From the NCBI GenBank assembly GCA_018260475.1, contig JAGLBA010000011.1:1-64000 (forward strand): a stretch of 64,000 nt of DNA. Direction: 5' to 3'. How positions within the stretch are numbered: the first letter of the stretch is position 1; each line of letters starts with the position of its first letter. The position numbers and the translations under genes were made by a program. Shown in pieces: positions 14,259-22,934 of this stretch. Source of the stretch: Chryseobacterium sp. (GTDB lineage Bacteria > Bacteroidota > Bacteroidia > Flavobacteriales > Weeksellaceae). The notes below the pieces were generated by a model. That model was not told the DNA's origin, ran no database searches, and saw only the letters and a list, made by a program, of their open reading frames with translations.

Positions 14259-15650
14259 ATGAAAATTAAATATTCTGAACTAATCGACCAGACGCTATAC
14301 TTCCCAACCGAGGAATTCCGTACCGAAGGTGAAAATCTTTTATTCCACGATATCCCATTGATGGAAGTCATCGAACAGTTTGGTACGCCATTGAAGTTCA
14401 ATTATTTACCAAAGATATCTGCCAATATTAATCGGGCAAAAAAATGGTTCAATGATGCCATCGTAAAGCACGATTATAAACAAAAATACCGCTATTGCTA
14501 TTGTACAAAATCTAGCCATTTTGCATTTGTTCTTGAGGAAGCGTTGAAAAATGACATCAGCATTGAGACTTCGTCCGCTTATGATATGGACATTGTAAAA
14601 AGCCTTTACGATAAAGGAAAGGTGGATAAAAATGTGGAGGTGATTTGCAATGGCTTTAAAACTGATGATTATTTGATGAAAATTTCTGAACTCATCAACC
14701 ATGGTTTTGAAAACATCACTCCTATTTTGGATAATTACCGCGAGTTGGATAAATTGACCGAGAGCATCAATACGACTTTCGATATTGGAATCCGAATCGC
14801 ATCGGAAGAAGAACCGAAATTTGAATTTTATACTTCCAGACTTGGTATAGGGTACAAAGACATTATCCCTTATTACTCCCAAAAAATTGCGGAACACCCG
14901 AATGCAAGGCTGAAAATGCTGCATTTCTTCATCAATACCGGCATCAAGGATACGGCGTATTATTGGAACGAACTTTACAAATGTCTGCGTGTGTACGCTC
15001 GCTTGAAAAAAATAGCTCCGGAAGTAAGTTCCCTAAATATCGGCGGTGGTTTTCCAATCAAAACCTCCCTGAATTTCGATTATGATTATGAATATATGGT
15101 GGGCGAAATTGTATCGCAAATCAAAAAATTCTGCGAAGAAGAAGGTGTAGAAGAGCCAAATATTTACACTGAATTTGGCAGTTTTACGGTAGGGGAAAGC
15201 GGCGGCCACATGTACAAAATCATTTCTCAAAAACGCCAAAACGACAGAGAGAAATGGAATATGATAGATTCATCTTTTATGACGACTTTGCCGGATACTT
15301 GGGCGATTTCCCGCCACTTCATCATGTTGCCAATCAACCGTTGGGAAGATACTTACGAACGCGTATTTCTGGGCGGACTCACCTGTGATTCAGATGATTA
15401 CTATAATTCCGAACAACATACAAATGCAATTTACCTACCTGTTTTCTCCGACACGAAACCGCTTTACATTGGCTTTTTCCACACAGGGGCTTACCAAGAA
15501 ACCATCGGTGGGTACGGTGGCGTTCACCATTGCCTAATGCCTCAGCCAAAACATATCCTTATAGATAAAGACGAAGATGGCAATTTCACTTACAATGTAT
15601 TTCGTGAGGAGCAAAAACCGGAAGAAGTATTGAAAATATTGGGTTATTAA
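14259..15650 (+). CDS. speA: Arginine decarboxylase, fold-type III PLP enzyme
   Basis: A 463-residue alanine-racemase-fold decarboxylase of the short Bacteroidota SpeA type, making agmatine from arginine for polyamine synthesis. The Schiff-base lysine is K84 in YCTKSSHF. SLNIGGGFPI holds the phosphate-binding Gly stretch and GLTCDSDD the active-site Cys and Asp contributed across the dimer. Diaminopimelate and other basic amino acid decarboxylases share the fold, so the substrate call rests on remembered sequence similarity. A hairpin terminator follows. Confidence 0.88.
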   Translation: MKIKYSELIDQTLYFPTEEFRTEGENLLFHDIPLMEVIEQFGTPLKFNYLPKISANINRAKKWFNDAIVKHDYKQKYRYCYCTKSSHFAFVLEEALKNDISIETSSAYDMDIVKSLYDKGKVDKNVEVICNGFKTDDYLMKISELINHGFENITPILDNYRELDKLTESINTTFDIGIRIASEEEPKFEFYTSRLGIGYKDIIPYYSQKIAEHPNARLKMLHFFINTGIKDTAYYWNELYKCLRVYARLKKIAPEVSSLNIGGGFPIKTSLNFDYDYEYMVGEIVSQIKKFCEEEGVEEPNIYTEFGSFTVGESGGHMYKIISQKRQNDREKWNMIDSSFMTTLPDTWAISRHFIMLPINRWEDTYERVFLGGLTCDSDDYYNSEQHTNAIYLPVFSDTKPLYIGFFHTGAYQETIGGYGGVHHCLMPQPKHILIDKDEDGNFTYNVFREEQKPEEVLKILGY

Positions 15651-15673
15651 ATTAAAAAATCCTACAATGATAT

Positions 15674-15707
15674 GCCTTTTCAATTCGTTTTGAAAAGGCT
15701 TATTTTT
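15674..15707 (+). terminator. Hairpin terminator after speA
   Basis: A 10-bp stem GCCTTTTCAA/TTGAAAAGGC (15674-15683, 15690-15699) with loop TTCGTT, followed by TTATTTTT. The T tract overlaps the -7 box of the next gene. Confidence 0.7.
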
Positions 15708-15708
15708 G
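15701..15708 (+). promoter_or_regulatory. -7 box overlapping the terminator T tract
   Basis: TATTTTTG fits TAnnTTTG and lies 10 nt before the GH25 ATG, so stop and start signals of neighbouring units share the same bases. Confidence 0.5.
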
Positions 15709-15718
15709 CAGTCAAATT

Positions 15719-16591
15719 ATGGCAAAACAACCCATCCGAAGAAAAAAGGCAACCCGTAAAATCCACAAAAAACGCAAAGACAATCGCCTGCTGCGCAGAT
15801 ATGTTATTTTGGGGATCCTTGTAGTGGCGCTACTTGGAACCGGATTTTATTTAAAGGAGAAAATCGCGTTTTATTACGCTCTTTACTTCGATCAATTTAC
15901 CCACAAAAAACTCCATAATACCGAACGCGAAACCAGCCGTATCAACCGAATTCTAGGTGAAAATGCCAACAAAACTTTCGGAATAGATATTTCCCACTAT
16001 CAGCGGAAGGATGACATAAAATGGGATAGTCTCTCCATAGGCAACCGTACAATACCGATTGAGTTTGTTGTGCTGCGCGCCACTATGGGCGACCGCAGTG
16101 CTGATCGAAATTTTGATGAATTTTGGACGCTCGCAAAAAAGCATAATCTGATTCGTGGGGCATACCACTTCTACCGCGCGGATGAGGATCCTGTGGTACA
16201 AGCCAATAACTTTCTAGAAAATGTAAAATTGGAAGAAGGCGACCTGCCACCGATTTTGGATATTGAAAAAATCCCTAAAAGAAAATCTAACGAAAAACTT
16301 ATAGAAGACCTTAAAACTTGGTGCCGGATTGTAGAAAAAACTTACGGCGCGAAACCCATTATTTACACTTATTACCATTACTACAAGGATTATCTGAAGG
16401 GTGAATTTGATGATTATCCTCTATGGCTGGCGAACTACAACGATGTTCCAGCGCCCGCACCCGAAGGAATCGAATGGAATTTTTGGCAGTTTACTGAAAA
16501 CGGAATCGTGTACGGCATTAATTCTAAAGTAGATGTGGATCTCTACAACGGTGGATTGTGGTCTTTGAAAAGATTAACTTTGGATAAATAA
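15719..16591 (+). CDS. Membrane-anchored glycoside hydrolase family 25 (lysozyme)
   Basis: A 290-residue protein. A very basic N-terminus (residues 2-27, rich in Lys/Arg) precedes one membrane segment at about 28-44, so the catalytic domain should sit in the periplasm. GH25 motifs: FGIDISHYQ (D90), FVVLRATMG, GAYHFYRADEDP and the catalytic DIE (D181, E183), then YTYYHYYKDY and WQFTENG. GH25 enzymes cut the MurNAc-GlcNAc bond of peptidoglycan. Length and motifs are complete. Confidence 0.92.
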   Translation: MAKQPIRRKKATRKIHKKRKDNRLLRRYVILGILVVALLGTGFYLKEKIAFYYALYFDQFTHKKLHNTERETSRINRILGENANKTFGIDISHYQRKDDIKWDSLSIGNRTIPIEFVVLRATMGDRSADRNFDEFWTLAKKHNLIRGAYHFYRADEDPVVQANNFLENVKLEEGDLPPILDIEKIPKRKSNEKLIEDLKTWCRIVEKTYGAKPIIYTYYHYYKDYLKGEFDDYPLWLANYNDVPAPAPEGIEWNFWQFTENGIVYGINSKVDVDLYNGGLWSLKRLTLDK

Positions 16592-16647
16592 TTTTTTAGC
16601 CGTTTGGCGGTATAATTTTTGTATTTTTTTGGACAAAAAATTTGATT

Positions 16648-17337
16648 ATGAATAAGATATTGATGATTATCACATCCCACAGCGACATGCTGGATACCGA
16701 TGCTAAAACCGGCGTTTGGTTGGGCGAATTTACAGACCCCTATTACGAATTTATAGATGCCGGCTATGATGTGGTTTTGGCATCGCCTGCGGGTGGCCGT
16801 CCGCCGGTGGATGAGATGAGCACTATGACGGAGCATATCACGGGTGCCAACAGAAGATTTAATGACGATGCCGAAGCGCAACTTAAATTTGGCTCAACCA
16901 AAAAACTTAGCGAAATATCTACCGATGGGTTTGCCGGCGTCTTTTTCCCTGGTGGCCACGGCCCAATGTGGGATTTGGCAGAAGACGAGGATTGCGGTAA
17001 AATTATTCTAGAATTCGATGAATCTAAAAAAATTATCGGGGCGGTTTGCCACGGCTCTGCAGCTTTTAATTCTGCGGTGAAACATCGGCCGGATTTCCTC
17101 CAAGGAAAGAGAATTACCTGCTTCAGCAATCGCGAAGAGGCACTCACGGGTAGAGAGAAAAATATACCTTACCTGCTAGAAGACCTCCTAAAGGCTCACG
17201 GCGCTAATGTAGAAAATGGCCCTATTCCGTTTGCGGTAAATGTGACGACTAATGACAATATCATTACCGGACAAAATCCTCTATCAGCCGGTTCCGCTGC
17301 TAAACTTATGGTCGAAATGCTGCAAAGCCGAGCATAA
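16648..17337 (+). CDS. DJ-1/PfpI superfamily protein (Hsp31-like)
   Basis: A 229-residue class I glutamine-amidotransferase-like protein of the Hsp31/glyoxalase III-like branch. E27 (GVWLGEF), the nucleophile C134 in the elbow GAVCHGSAAF with H135, and the GGHGPMWDL motif (102-110) are present. Relatives act as glyoxalases or deglycase-like chaperones; the exact role is not shown here. The frame extends to a TTG at 16642, but ATG 16648 (MNKILMIITSHSDML) is the better start. A strong terminator follows, shared with the convergent prmA. Confidence 0.9.
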   Translation: MNKILMIITSHSDMLDTDAKTGVWLGEFTDPYYEFIDAGYDVVLASPAGGRPPVDEMSTMTEHITGANRRFNDDAEAQLKFGSTKKLSEISTDGFAGVFFPGGHGPMWDLAEDEDCGKIILEFDESKKIIGAVCHGSAAFNSAVKHRPDFLQGKRITCFSNREEALTGREKNIPYLLEDLLKAHGANVENGPIPFAVNVTTNDNIITGQNPLSAGSAAKLMVEMLQSRA

Positions 17338-17356
17338 TCATTTTATTTCAAAGCAA

Positions 17357-17393
17357 AACCCGCAACGAAATCCGATGCGGGTTGTTTTTTTTT
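17357..17393. terminator. Terminator between convergent DJ-1-like gene and prmA
   Basis: Stem AACCCGCA/TGCGGGTT (17357-17364, 17376-17383) with an 11-nt loop, followed on the plus strand by GTTTTTTTTT. The A-rich left flank gives a weaker tract for the minus strand. Confidence 0.8.
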
Positions 17394-17402
17394 AATAAAG
17401 TG

Positions 17403-18230
17403 CTATTTTGTCAGTAAAAGGCTCACCCATTCCTCGCGTTGCAATTGTTTTTCCAGTTTCAGATTTTCTCGTGAACAGACTTCCATAATATCATCTACAT
17501 CAAAAAAACATAGCCCAGAAAGCAATAAAGACCCGCCACCGTTCAGAACAGAAACATAAGTCGGGATGTCCGAAATAAGTATATTCCTATTGATATTTGC
17601 TAAAATAACACCGAATTTTTCTTGGCCTAAATTTTCCGCTGTGCCTTGTGAAATTTCTAATTCCACACCGTTGCGTGCCGCATTTTCCGCGGAGTTTTCC
17701 ACGGACCATTCATCAATATCAATCGCCACTACTCTATCGGCGCCTTTTTGCTTAGCAAAAATCCCCAAAACAGATGTTCCGCAACCCATATCCAAAACCG
17801 ATTTTCCAGCAAAATCCATCTCCAGCATCTGCTGAATCATGAGATGCGTGGTCGGGTGATGTCCTGTTCCGAAAGACATTTTCGGCTGAATCACAATCTC
17901 GTGTTTTGATGGATCTGCGTCATGAAATTCCGCACGAATCAGGACCTTATCTTCTACATTGATGGGATCGAAATTTTTTTCCCATTCCTCATTCCAATTT
18001 ATGTTTGGCATCTCTTGGAAGGTATAAGAAATTTCCACCTCATCCCTGTTTAGCAAATCGACATTTTGAAGTTCATCTTCATTAAAAATATCTTTCTGTA
18101 TATAAGCCAAAACGCCTTCGTACTCCTCGGTAAAGCTATCGAAACCTATTTCGATGAGTTCGGCCATCAGTATTTCCGACCAAGGCTGCGGCGGATTTAT
18201 TTTAAAATTAAATTCGAGGTAGTTTTTCAT
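17403..18230 (-). CDS. prmA: Ribosomal protein L11 methyltransferase
   Basis: A 275-residue SAM-dependent enzyme that methylates ribosomal protein L11. The SAM motif I is VLDMGCGTSVLGIFA, preceded by the PrmA signature KMSFGTGHHPTTHLM; DIDEWSVENSAENA is motif II and ILANINRNIL motif IV (NxN). The N-terminal substrate domain is shorter than in E. coli, as is normal for the Bacteroidota form. The frame is open 72 bp further upstream, but ATG 18230 (MKNYLEFNFKI) is the family start. Last gene of the minus-strand run from DUF1599. Confidence 0.94.
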   Translation of the reverse strand: MKNYLEFNFKINPPQPWSEILMAELIEIGFDSFTEEYEGVLAYIQKDIFNEDELQNVDLLNRDEVEISYTFQEMPNINWNEEWEKNFDPINVEDKVLIRAEFHDADPSKHEIVIQPKMSFGTGHHPTTHLMIQQMLEMDFAGKSVLDMGCGTSVLGIFAKQKGADRVVAIDIDEWSVENSAENAARNGVELEISQGTAENLGQEKFGVILANINRNILISDIPTYVSVLNGGGSLLLSGLCFFDVDDIMEVCSRENLKLEKQLQREEWVSLLLTK

Positions 18231-18310
18231 GTTGCGAGAGCTGGTTACGGGGTGCGAGATCGGGTTTAAGGGCAGCTTGGAAACCCGCAAGCCGAAACTC
18301 AAAAAATTTT

Positions 18311-19069
18311 TTAGTTAAAAGCTTCAATTATTTTAGAAAAATCTTCCAATTTCAATGCAGCACCACCGATTAATCCGCCATCAATATCCGGCTGAGAAAA
18401 AATTTCTTTAGCATTGTCCGGTTTTACAGATCCGCCGTAGAGAATAGATATTTCATCGGCAACCTCTTGCCCATATTTCGCTGCAATCAGGCTGCGGATA
18501 TGCGCATGGATTTCTTGTGCTTGTTCTGGAGAAGCCGTTTCGCCCGTTCCAATCGCCCAAACAGGTTCGTAAGCGATTATCACTTTTTTTATCTCCTCAG
18601 CAGATAGCGTGAAAAGAGCCGTTTCCGTTTGGTTTTTCACAACCTCAAAATGCTGTCCCGATTTGCGCTGTTCCAGCGTTTCGCCGTTGCAATAGATGGG
18701 CGTAAGGCCTTTATCCAAAAGTGCTTTCACTTTCCTATTGGCGTGGGAATCTGTTTCGCCGTGGTATTGGCGTCGTTCGGAATGGGCGATAATAGCACCA
18801 TCTGCATCTATGGATTCTAACATTCCCACAGAAATCTCCCCGGTATAGGCGCCACTTTCGTACTCGCTCATATCTTGCGCAAAAACTCCGATTTCATTGT
18901 TTTCATATATTTCTTTCGCCATCATTAGATACAATGCAGGTGGCGCGATGTACACCTCGCAATTGCTGGGATTTTGTTTTTTATAATCCAAAAGTTGGGA
19001 CATCAGTTGTTGTGCCTCGATGACATTTTTGTTCATCTTCCAGTTACCGGCAACGATATATTTTCTCAT
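18311..19069 (-). CDS. tpiA: Triosephosphate isomerase
   Basis: A 252-residue TIM barrel interconverting dihydroxyacetone phosphate and glyceraldehyde-3-phosphate. The catalytic Lys is in GNWKMN, His in IIAHSERR, Glu in IAYEPVWAIGTG, and the phosphate loop is SILYGGSVKPDN with GGLIGGA. Length is normal. It lies between the TerB-like gene (19 bp) and prmA (80 bp) on the same strand. Confidence 0.98.
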   Translation of the reverse strand: MRKYIVAGNWKMNKNVIEAQQLMSQLLDYKKQNPSNCEVYIAPPALYLMMAKEIYENNEIGVFAQDMSEYESGAYTGEISVGMLESIDADGAIIAHSERRQYHGETDSHANRKVKALLDKGLTPIYCNGETLEQRKSGQHFEVVKNQTETALFTLSAEEIKKVIIAYEPVWAIGTGETASPEQAQEIHAHIRSLIAAKYGQEVADEISILYGGSVKPDNAKEIFSQPDIDGGLIGGAALKLEDFSKIIEAFN

Positions 19070-19088
19070 TTTAAAAATATTTTTCGGG

Positions 19089-19433
19089 TTATTTCCAAAG
19101 ATTTTTTAGCAAAGTGTAGTAGGTGTGCTCTATCGCATTTACTTGGTCATCTGCCTTGATGAGGCGTTTTGCAAAATCCAAAAAGTTGGCGCGCTCGTCC
19201 TCGGTAGAATCGTCTTTGAAACATCTCGCATGGAACTCGAAATGGTCTTTCCAATTGTCCTGCGGAAGCGTGGCGATGACTTCCAACTCGTTATCGAGGT
19301 TAATTTTAAATGGAAATTCTTCGGCAAGGTATTCTTGAATGAGGATCCCTTCTTCAGGAGCGAACTCGTTATCTACCGCGGAAAGCAGCATCAAAAGATG
19401 GTAGCCTGCTATGGATTTATTGGATTTTTGCAT
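19089..19433 (-). CDS. TerB-like small protein
   Basis: A 114-residue, all-helical acidic protein that resembles the TerB (tellurite resistance/DjlA-like N-terminal) fold: LLMLLSAVDNEFAPEEGILIQEYL is the typical first helix pair, with acidic residues that can bind metal. No signal peptide. Family members are cytoplasmic metal-binding or scaffold proteins; there are no other ter genes here, so tellurite resistance should not be assumed. Co-directional with the DoxX-like gene upstream (15 bp) and tpiA downstream. Confidence 0.7.
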   Translation of the reverse strand: MQKSNKSIAGYHLLMLLSAVDNEFAPEEGILIQEYLAEEFPFKINLDNELEVIATLPQDNWKDHFEFHARCFKDDSTEDERANFLDFAKRLIKADDQVNAIEHTYYTLLKNLWK

Positions 19434-19448
19434 AATATTTTATAAAGT

Positions 19449-20513
19449 TTAGTAATCTGCGGCAGAACGCTTATCAGCGATTATTCCGTAGCGTAAAGTT
19501 AAGACAAAAGGATTGCTCCGTGCAATAGTTTTGATGGCGGTGCCGTCCATCGTGGCATTTTTTATAGATTGAAAGACTGTTCCGGTGGTAGATACGCCAA
19601 CTACCATGCCCTTTTTCGCCTTTACTTTTTCTTCGATTTTAGCAAAAGTTTCAGGGGAGACGGCGTTCGGTTTATAGCTAGAGACAAGCGTGGATTCAGG
19701 AGCGTTTAAAATTTGATCGGTCAGGTCATTACCCTGAATATCAATAATTTTAAATTTAGAAATCTCCGAGCGGTAGCCTTCTTTTACAATTTCAGAGGTC
19801 GTTTTTCCACTTTGTATTTCCCACGGCGAATCCGTTGCCCACAGGCTTTTATCTGCCAGATAGTCATCTTGGTTTACCTTTTTTTCTTCGCCCGTCCTTT
19901 TATTTTTCAAAACATAAAAAGTTTTGTACTCCGAAGGCTGCGCCGCGATGTTTTTCCTTTCGGCACGAAGGTCTGTCCCAATTTTATAATCCCGAAAATC
20001 AATGAGTGGCTCGTGAAAAATTCCACGAGAAATCACCCATGCCAACGCTAAAATAGCGAGCGCTAAAATCCCATATTTCAGTTTGAAATTTGGGGTGGAC
20101 TTTTCTTGGTTATGATAAAACCAAAGAACCAACAATAGCAAAAGTAATAAAATATCTTTGGTAAAACTCTGCCACGGCGTGAATCGAACGGCATCTCCGA
20201 AACATCCACAATCTGTAACGACATTAAAATAAGCCGAATAGAAGGTGAGAAATGCAAAAAATACACACAGCGAAATGAGCCACAATAGGACTGGTTTCAA
20301 TTTGATTTTAAGAATGAGCATCAACCCTAAAACAACCTCCAAACCAGATATTAAAATCGCAATAGGCATAGAAAATTGCTCTAAAAAAGGCAGATTGAAA
20401 ACAGTGGCGCCGAAATATTCTTCCAACTTAAACGAAAATCCCACCGGATCCACCGCCTTCACAAAACCGGAAATCATGAAAATCAGCCCGACGATAGTCC
20501 TTAGTACAGCCAT
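19449..20513 (-). CDS. BT_3928-type DoxX/MauE-like membrane protein
   Basis: A 354-residue protein. Residues 1-150 have four hydrophobic segments of the DoxX/MauE type with the conserved TDCGCFGDA motif near residue 100, a Cys-x-Cys pair associated with thiol redox partners. After a further membrane segment near 150-165 a soluble C-terminal part of about 190 residues follows, likely periplasmic. The arrangement matches the BT_3928 family of Bacteroidota. The function is unknown; quinone-linked disulfide chemistry is one possibility from the MauE relation. Its start lies 1 bp from the stop of the DUF1599 gene. Confidence 0.8.
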   Translation of the reverse strand: MAVLRTIVGLIFMISGFVKAVDPVGFSFKLEEYFGATVFNLPFLEQFSMPIAILISGLEVVLGLMLILKIKLKPVLLWLISLCVFFAFLTFYSAYFNVVTDCGCFGDAVRFTPWQSFTKDILLLLLLLVLWFYHNQEKSTPNFKLKYGILALAILALAWVISRGIFHEPLIDFRDYKIGTDLRAERKNIAAQPSEYKTFYVLKNKRTGEEKKVNQDDYLADKSLWATDSPWEIQSGKTTSEIVKEGYRSEISKFKIIDIQGNDLTDQILNAPESTLVSSYKPNAVSPETFAKIEEKVKAKKGMVVGVSTTGTVFQSIKNATMDGTAIKTIARSNPFVLTLRYGIIADKRSAADY

Positions 20514-20514
20514 A

Positions 20515-21081
20515 TCATAACATTTTAGGATTAAATTTCTCTTCCTCCTCCCCTATTTTTATCAAACAAAATACGGCGTAGTTCAGCATATCGTAATAAT
20601 TTGCATCCAGTCCTTCGGAAATGATGGTCTTGCCGTAATTATCTTCTATCTGCTTCGTTCTCAATATTTTCTGGAAAATCAAATCGGTTATGGAAGAAAT
20701 GCGCATCTCGCGCCACGCTTCTCCGTAGTCGTGGTTTTTGCGTTCCATCAGCGCATAGGCTTCGGATGCAAAATGATCGTAAAGCGCGAGAATTTCTTCT
20801 TGATTTCCATCTAGATCTTCGCTAAAGCCCTTCTGCAATTGAATCAGCCCAATGATGGAATAATTAACAATCGCGATAAATTCGTCTTTTTCGCTCTCAT
20901 CCACCATTTGCGCGTCCGTCATTTGCAGCGTGCGAACTCTGTTGATTTTTATATAAATTTGGTCGGTGATGGAACTTGGCCGCAAAACCCGCCATGCAGC
21001 GCCATAATCCATCATTTTTTTACTGAAAATGGAGCGGCAGTTTGCGATCGTTTCACTGTATTGGACAGAAGTTTTCAACAT
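20515..21081 (-). CDS. DUF1599 protein with tandem repeat
   Basis: A 188-residue protein made of two similar halves: KMMDYGAAWRVLRPSSITDQIYIKINRVRTLQ-like and KNHDYGEAWREMRISSITDLIFQKILRTKQIE-like segments, each with a DYG-x-AWR and SSITD core. This is the DUF1599 family, also listed as a nucleotide-modification-associated domain. The catalytic role is unknown. It is first in the minus-strand run ending with prmA and is divergent from folP, a conserved Bacteroidota pairing, each gene with its own -7 box. Confidence 0.88.
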   Translation of the reverse strand: MLKTSVQYSETIANCRSIFSKKMMDYGAAWRVLRPSSITDQIYIKINRVRTLQMTDAQMVDESEKDEFIAIVNYSIIGLIQLQKGFSEDLDGNQEEILALYDHFASEAYALMERKNHDYGEAWREMRISSITDLIFQKILRTKQIEDNYGKTIISEGLDANYYDMLNYAVFCLIKIGEEEEKFNPKML

Positions 21082-21098
21082 AGAAATAAATGATTGTC

Positions 21099-21106
21099 CA
21101 AAGATA
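21099..21106 (-). promoter_or_regulatory. -7 box for the DUF1599-to-prmA run
   Basis: TATCTTTG on the minus strand, 17 nt before the DUF1599 ATG. It probably drives the whole five-gene run, since the gaps inside are mostly under 20 bp. Confidence 0.55.
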
Positions 21107-21149
21107 CTGATTTTGCGATTAGAGCACAGGGATTAGGGTTTAGTTTTCA

Positions 21150-21157
21150 TATTTTTG
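21150..21157 (+). promoter_or_regulatory. -7 box for folP
   Basis: TATTTTTG fits TAnnTTTG and ends 4 nt before the folP ATG, predicting a leaderless or nearly leaderless mRNA. Confidence 0.55.
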
Positions 21158-21161
21158 TTAA

Positions 21162-21995
21162 ATGATAACTGAATTTTCCATTAACTGCCGCGGGCATTTG
21201 TTAGACCTCTCCACTCCCGTATTGATGGGCATCCTAAACCTTACCCCTGATTCTTTTTCTGACGGAGGGAAATTTAACAATGAAAAAAATGCGCTGCTCC
21301 AAACCGAAAAAATGGTTACCGAGGGTGCGAAAATCGTCGATATTGGGCCGCAATCTACACGCCCCAATGCTAAATTTTTAAGCGCTGAAGAAGAAATAAA
21401 ACGTTTGGGAAACATCATTTCTACCATAAAAAAAGAATTTCCGGAAGTGTTGATTTCCTTAGATACTTTTTGGGCAGAAACCGTGAAATTCGGGTACAAC
21501 GAAAGTATTGATATGGTGAATGATATTTCTGCGGGACAATATGATGAAAACCTGTTTCCCACCGTTGCAGAAACCGGACTTCCGTATATTGTGATGCACG
21601 TGAACCCTACTTACGACACGATGCACGAGAAAATACAGTTTGAAGATATTACTTTGAGCGTGAATAAATTTTTGTTGGATAAAGCTCAGGAACTTTTAAA
21701 ATTGGGTGTGAAAGATATTATTCTCGATCCTGGTTTTGGATTCGGAAAAACGGTTGAAGACCAATACAAACTCTTAGACGAAGTTGAATTTTTAGGATTT
21801 GGAAATTATCCCTTGCTCATTGGCATTTCCCGCAAATCTTTTATCTATAAACCTTTAGGAAAATCGCCTTTGGAAATTAATGAAGAAACGCAAAAACTTC
21901 ACCGTAAAGTTTTAGAAAAAGGTGCGAAAATACTTCGCGTTCACGATGTGAAAGAAGCTAAAAAGACTGTGGATGAGTTTTTGAAATCAAATTAA
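21162..21995 (+). CDS. folP: Dihydropteroate synthase
   Basis: A 277-residue TIM barrel joining p-aminobenzoate to the pterin pyrophosphate in folate synthesis. Signatures: MGILNLTPDSFSDGG, IVDIGPQSTRPNA (family motif with the conserved Ser-Thr-Arg), VNDISAGQYD, IVMHVNP, DIILDPGFGFGKT and IGISRKSFIYK. Length is normal, all motifs intact. Sulfonamides act on this enzyme. Confidence 0.97.
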   Translation: MITEFSINCRGHLLDLSTPVLMGILNLTPDSFSDGGKFNNEKNALLQTEKMVTEGAKIVDIGPQSTRPNAKFLSAEEEIKRLGNIISTIKKEFPEVLISLDTFWAETVKFGYNESIDMVNDISAGQYDENLFPTVAETGLPYIVMHVNPTYDTMHEKIQFEDITLSVNKFLLDKAQELLKLGVKDIILDPGFGFGKTVEDQYKLLDEVEFLGFGNYPLLIGISRKSFIYKPLGKSPLEINEETQKLHRKVLEKGAKILRVHDVKEAKKTVDEFLKSN

Positions 21996-22268
21996 TCTCT
22001 AAAATTTCTTCTGGATCATACAGCCAATTTTAGCCTCTTTATATACTTCAGTTTTAATTAACAGTTTAGCCAATTAGATAAACTCTTTCTTATTATCATT
22101 GATAATTTTAAAGTTTCCAAAATTTTCCTTTAATTTATCACTTTGGATGTATTTCTCAAAATCATTACTTCTGCATACGGAAATTAGCAGGCAGATTATA
22201 GGTAACAGTTCATCGTAGGTTAAGATAGTTGGAGTTTACGAAAAAAAAACCAAGATTTATAACTTAAA
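21996..22268. other. Intergenic region, nothing recognised
   Basis: 273 bp of AT-rich sequence between the convergent folP and isochorismatase-family genes. I see no clear terminator, repeat or ORF. Confidence 0.5.
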
Positions 22269-22934
22269 TTACTTTAAAAAACTGTCTACCAGTGGTTTAT
22301 ACGCTGGTATATTTCTTTTAAAGAATTCCATATATCCCGGCATGTCTTCCCTCCAGTCTCTTCTCAATTCATTTGCAACAGCGAACCAGTTCAATAGCTG
22401 TGCGCCAGCGTTTTGCATCCTTAGCCAAGCTGCATTCCTTGTAAGTTCGTTGAAAGTACCGGAAGCATCTACTACTACAAAAACTTCATAACCCGCTTCT
22501 AGAAGGGATAGTGTAGGAAATGCCACACAAACCTCTGTTACTATTCCTGCAATGATGATTTGTTTGCGACCACTTTTCTCTACAGCTTTTACCACATCCT
22601 CGTTATCCCACGCATTTATCTCACCTGGACGATCGATAATTTTGGCCTTGGGCAATTTGTCTTTTAATTCGGGCATTATAGGACCATTAGGGCTCTTCTG
22701 AATGCTTGCCGTAAGGATGGTAGGAAGATCAAAATAAACTGCTAGATCTGCAAGTGCCATAACATTAGCCTTGAACTCCACAGGCTCGATATCCCTTACC
22801 AAAGAAAGTATTCCTGCCTGGTGATCCACAAATAAAACCAAAGCCTCATCTTTATTAAGTCTTTTATACTGATATGCGTTGGATTCTGGAATTGGATGAT
22901 TAGTTTCTTCTGACTGTTTTTTTGTTCCAAACAT
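22269..22934 (-). CDS. Isochorismatase-family cysteine hydrolase (YcaC-like)
   Basis: A 221-residue cysteine hydrolase. The catalytic Asp is D37 (VLFVDHQAG), the nucleophile C136 follows the cis-peptide motif IVTEVCVAFP, and PGEINAWDNEDVVKAV plus ASGTFNELTRNAAWLRM closely follow E. coli YcaC. The first 25 residues are a hydrophilic extension. The natural substrate of YcaC-like enzymes is unknown. It is isolated, with large gaps on both sides, so it may be a recent addition to the locus. Confidence 0.9.
   Translation of the reverse strand: MFGTKKQSEETNHPIPESNAYQYKRLNKDEALVLFVDHQAGILSLVRDIEPVEFKANVMALADLAVYFDLPTILTASIQKSPNGPIMPELKDKLPKAKIIDRPGEINAWDNEDVVKAVEKSGRKQIIIAGIVTEVCVAFPTLSLLEAGYEVFVVVDASGTFNELTRNAAWLRMQNAGAQLLNWFAVANELRRDWREDMPGYMEFFKRNIPAYKPLVDSFLK

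Noticed and set aside
19089..19433. Tellurite resistance function for the TerB-like protein
   Set aside because: No terC, terD or other ter genes are nearby; the fold is widespread and does not imply tellurite resistance.
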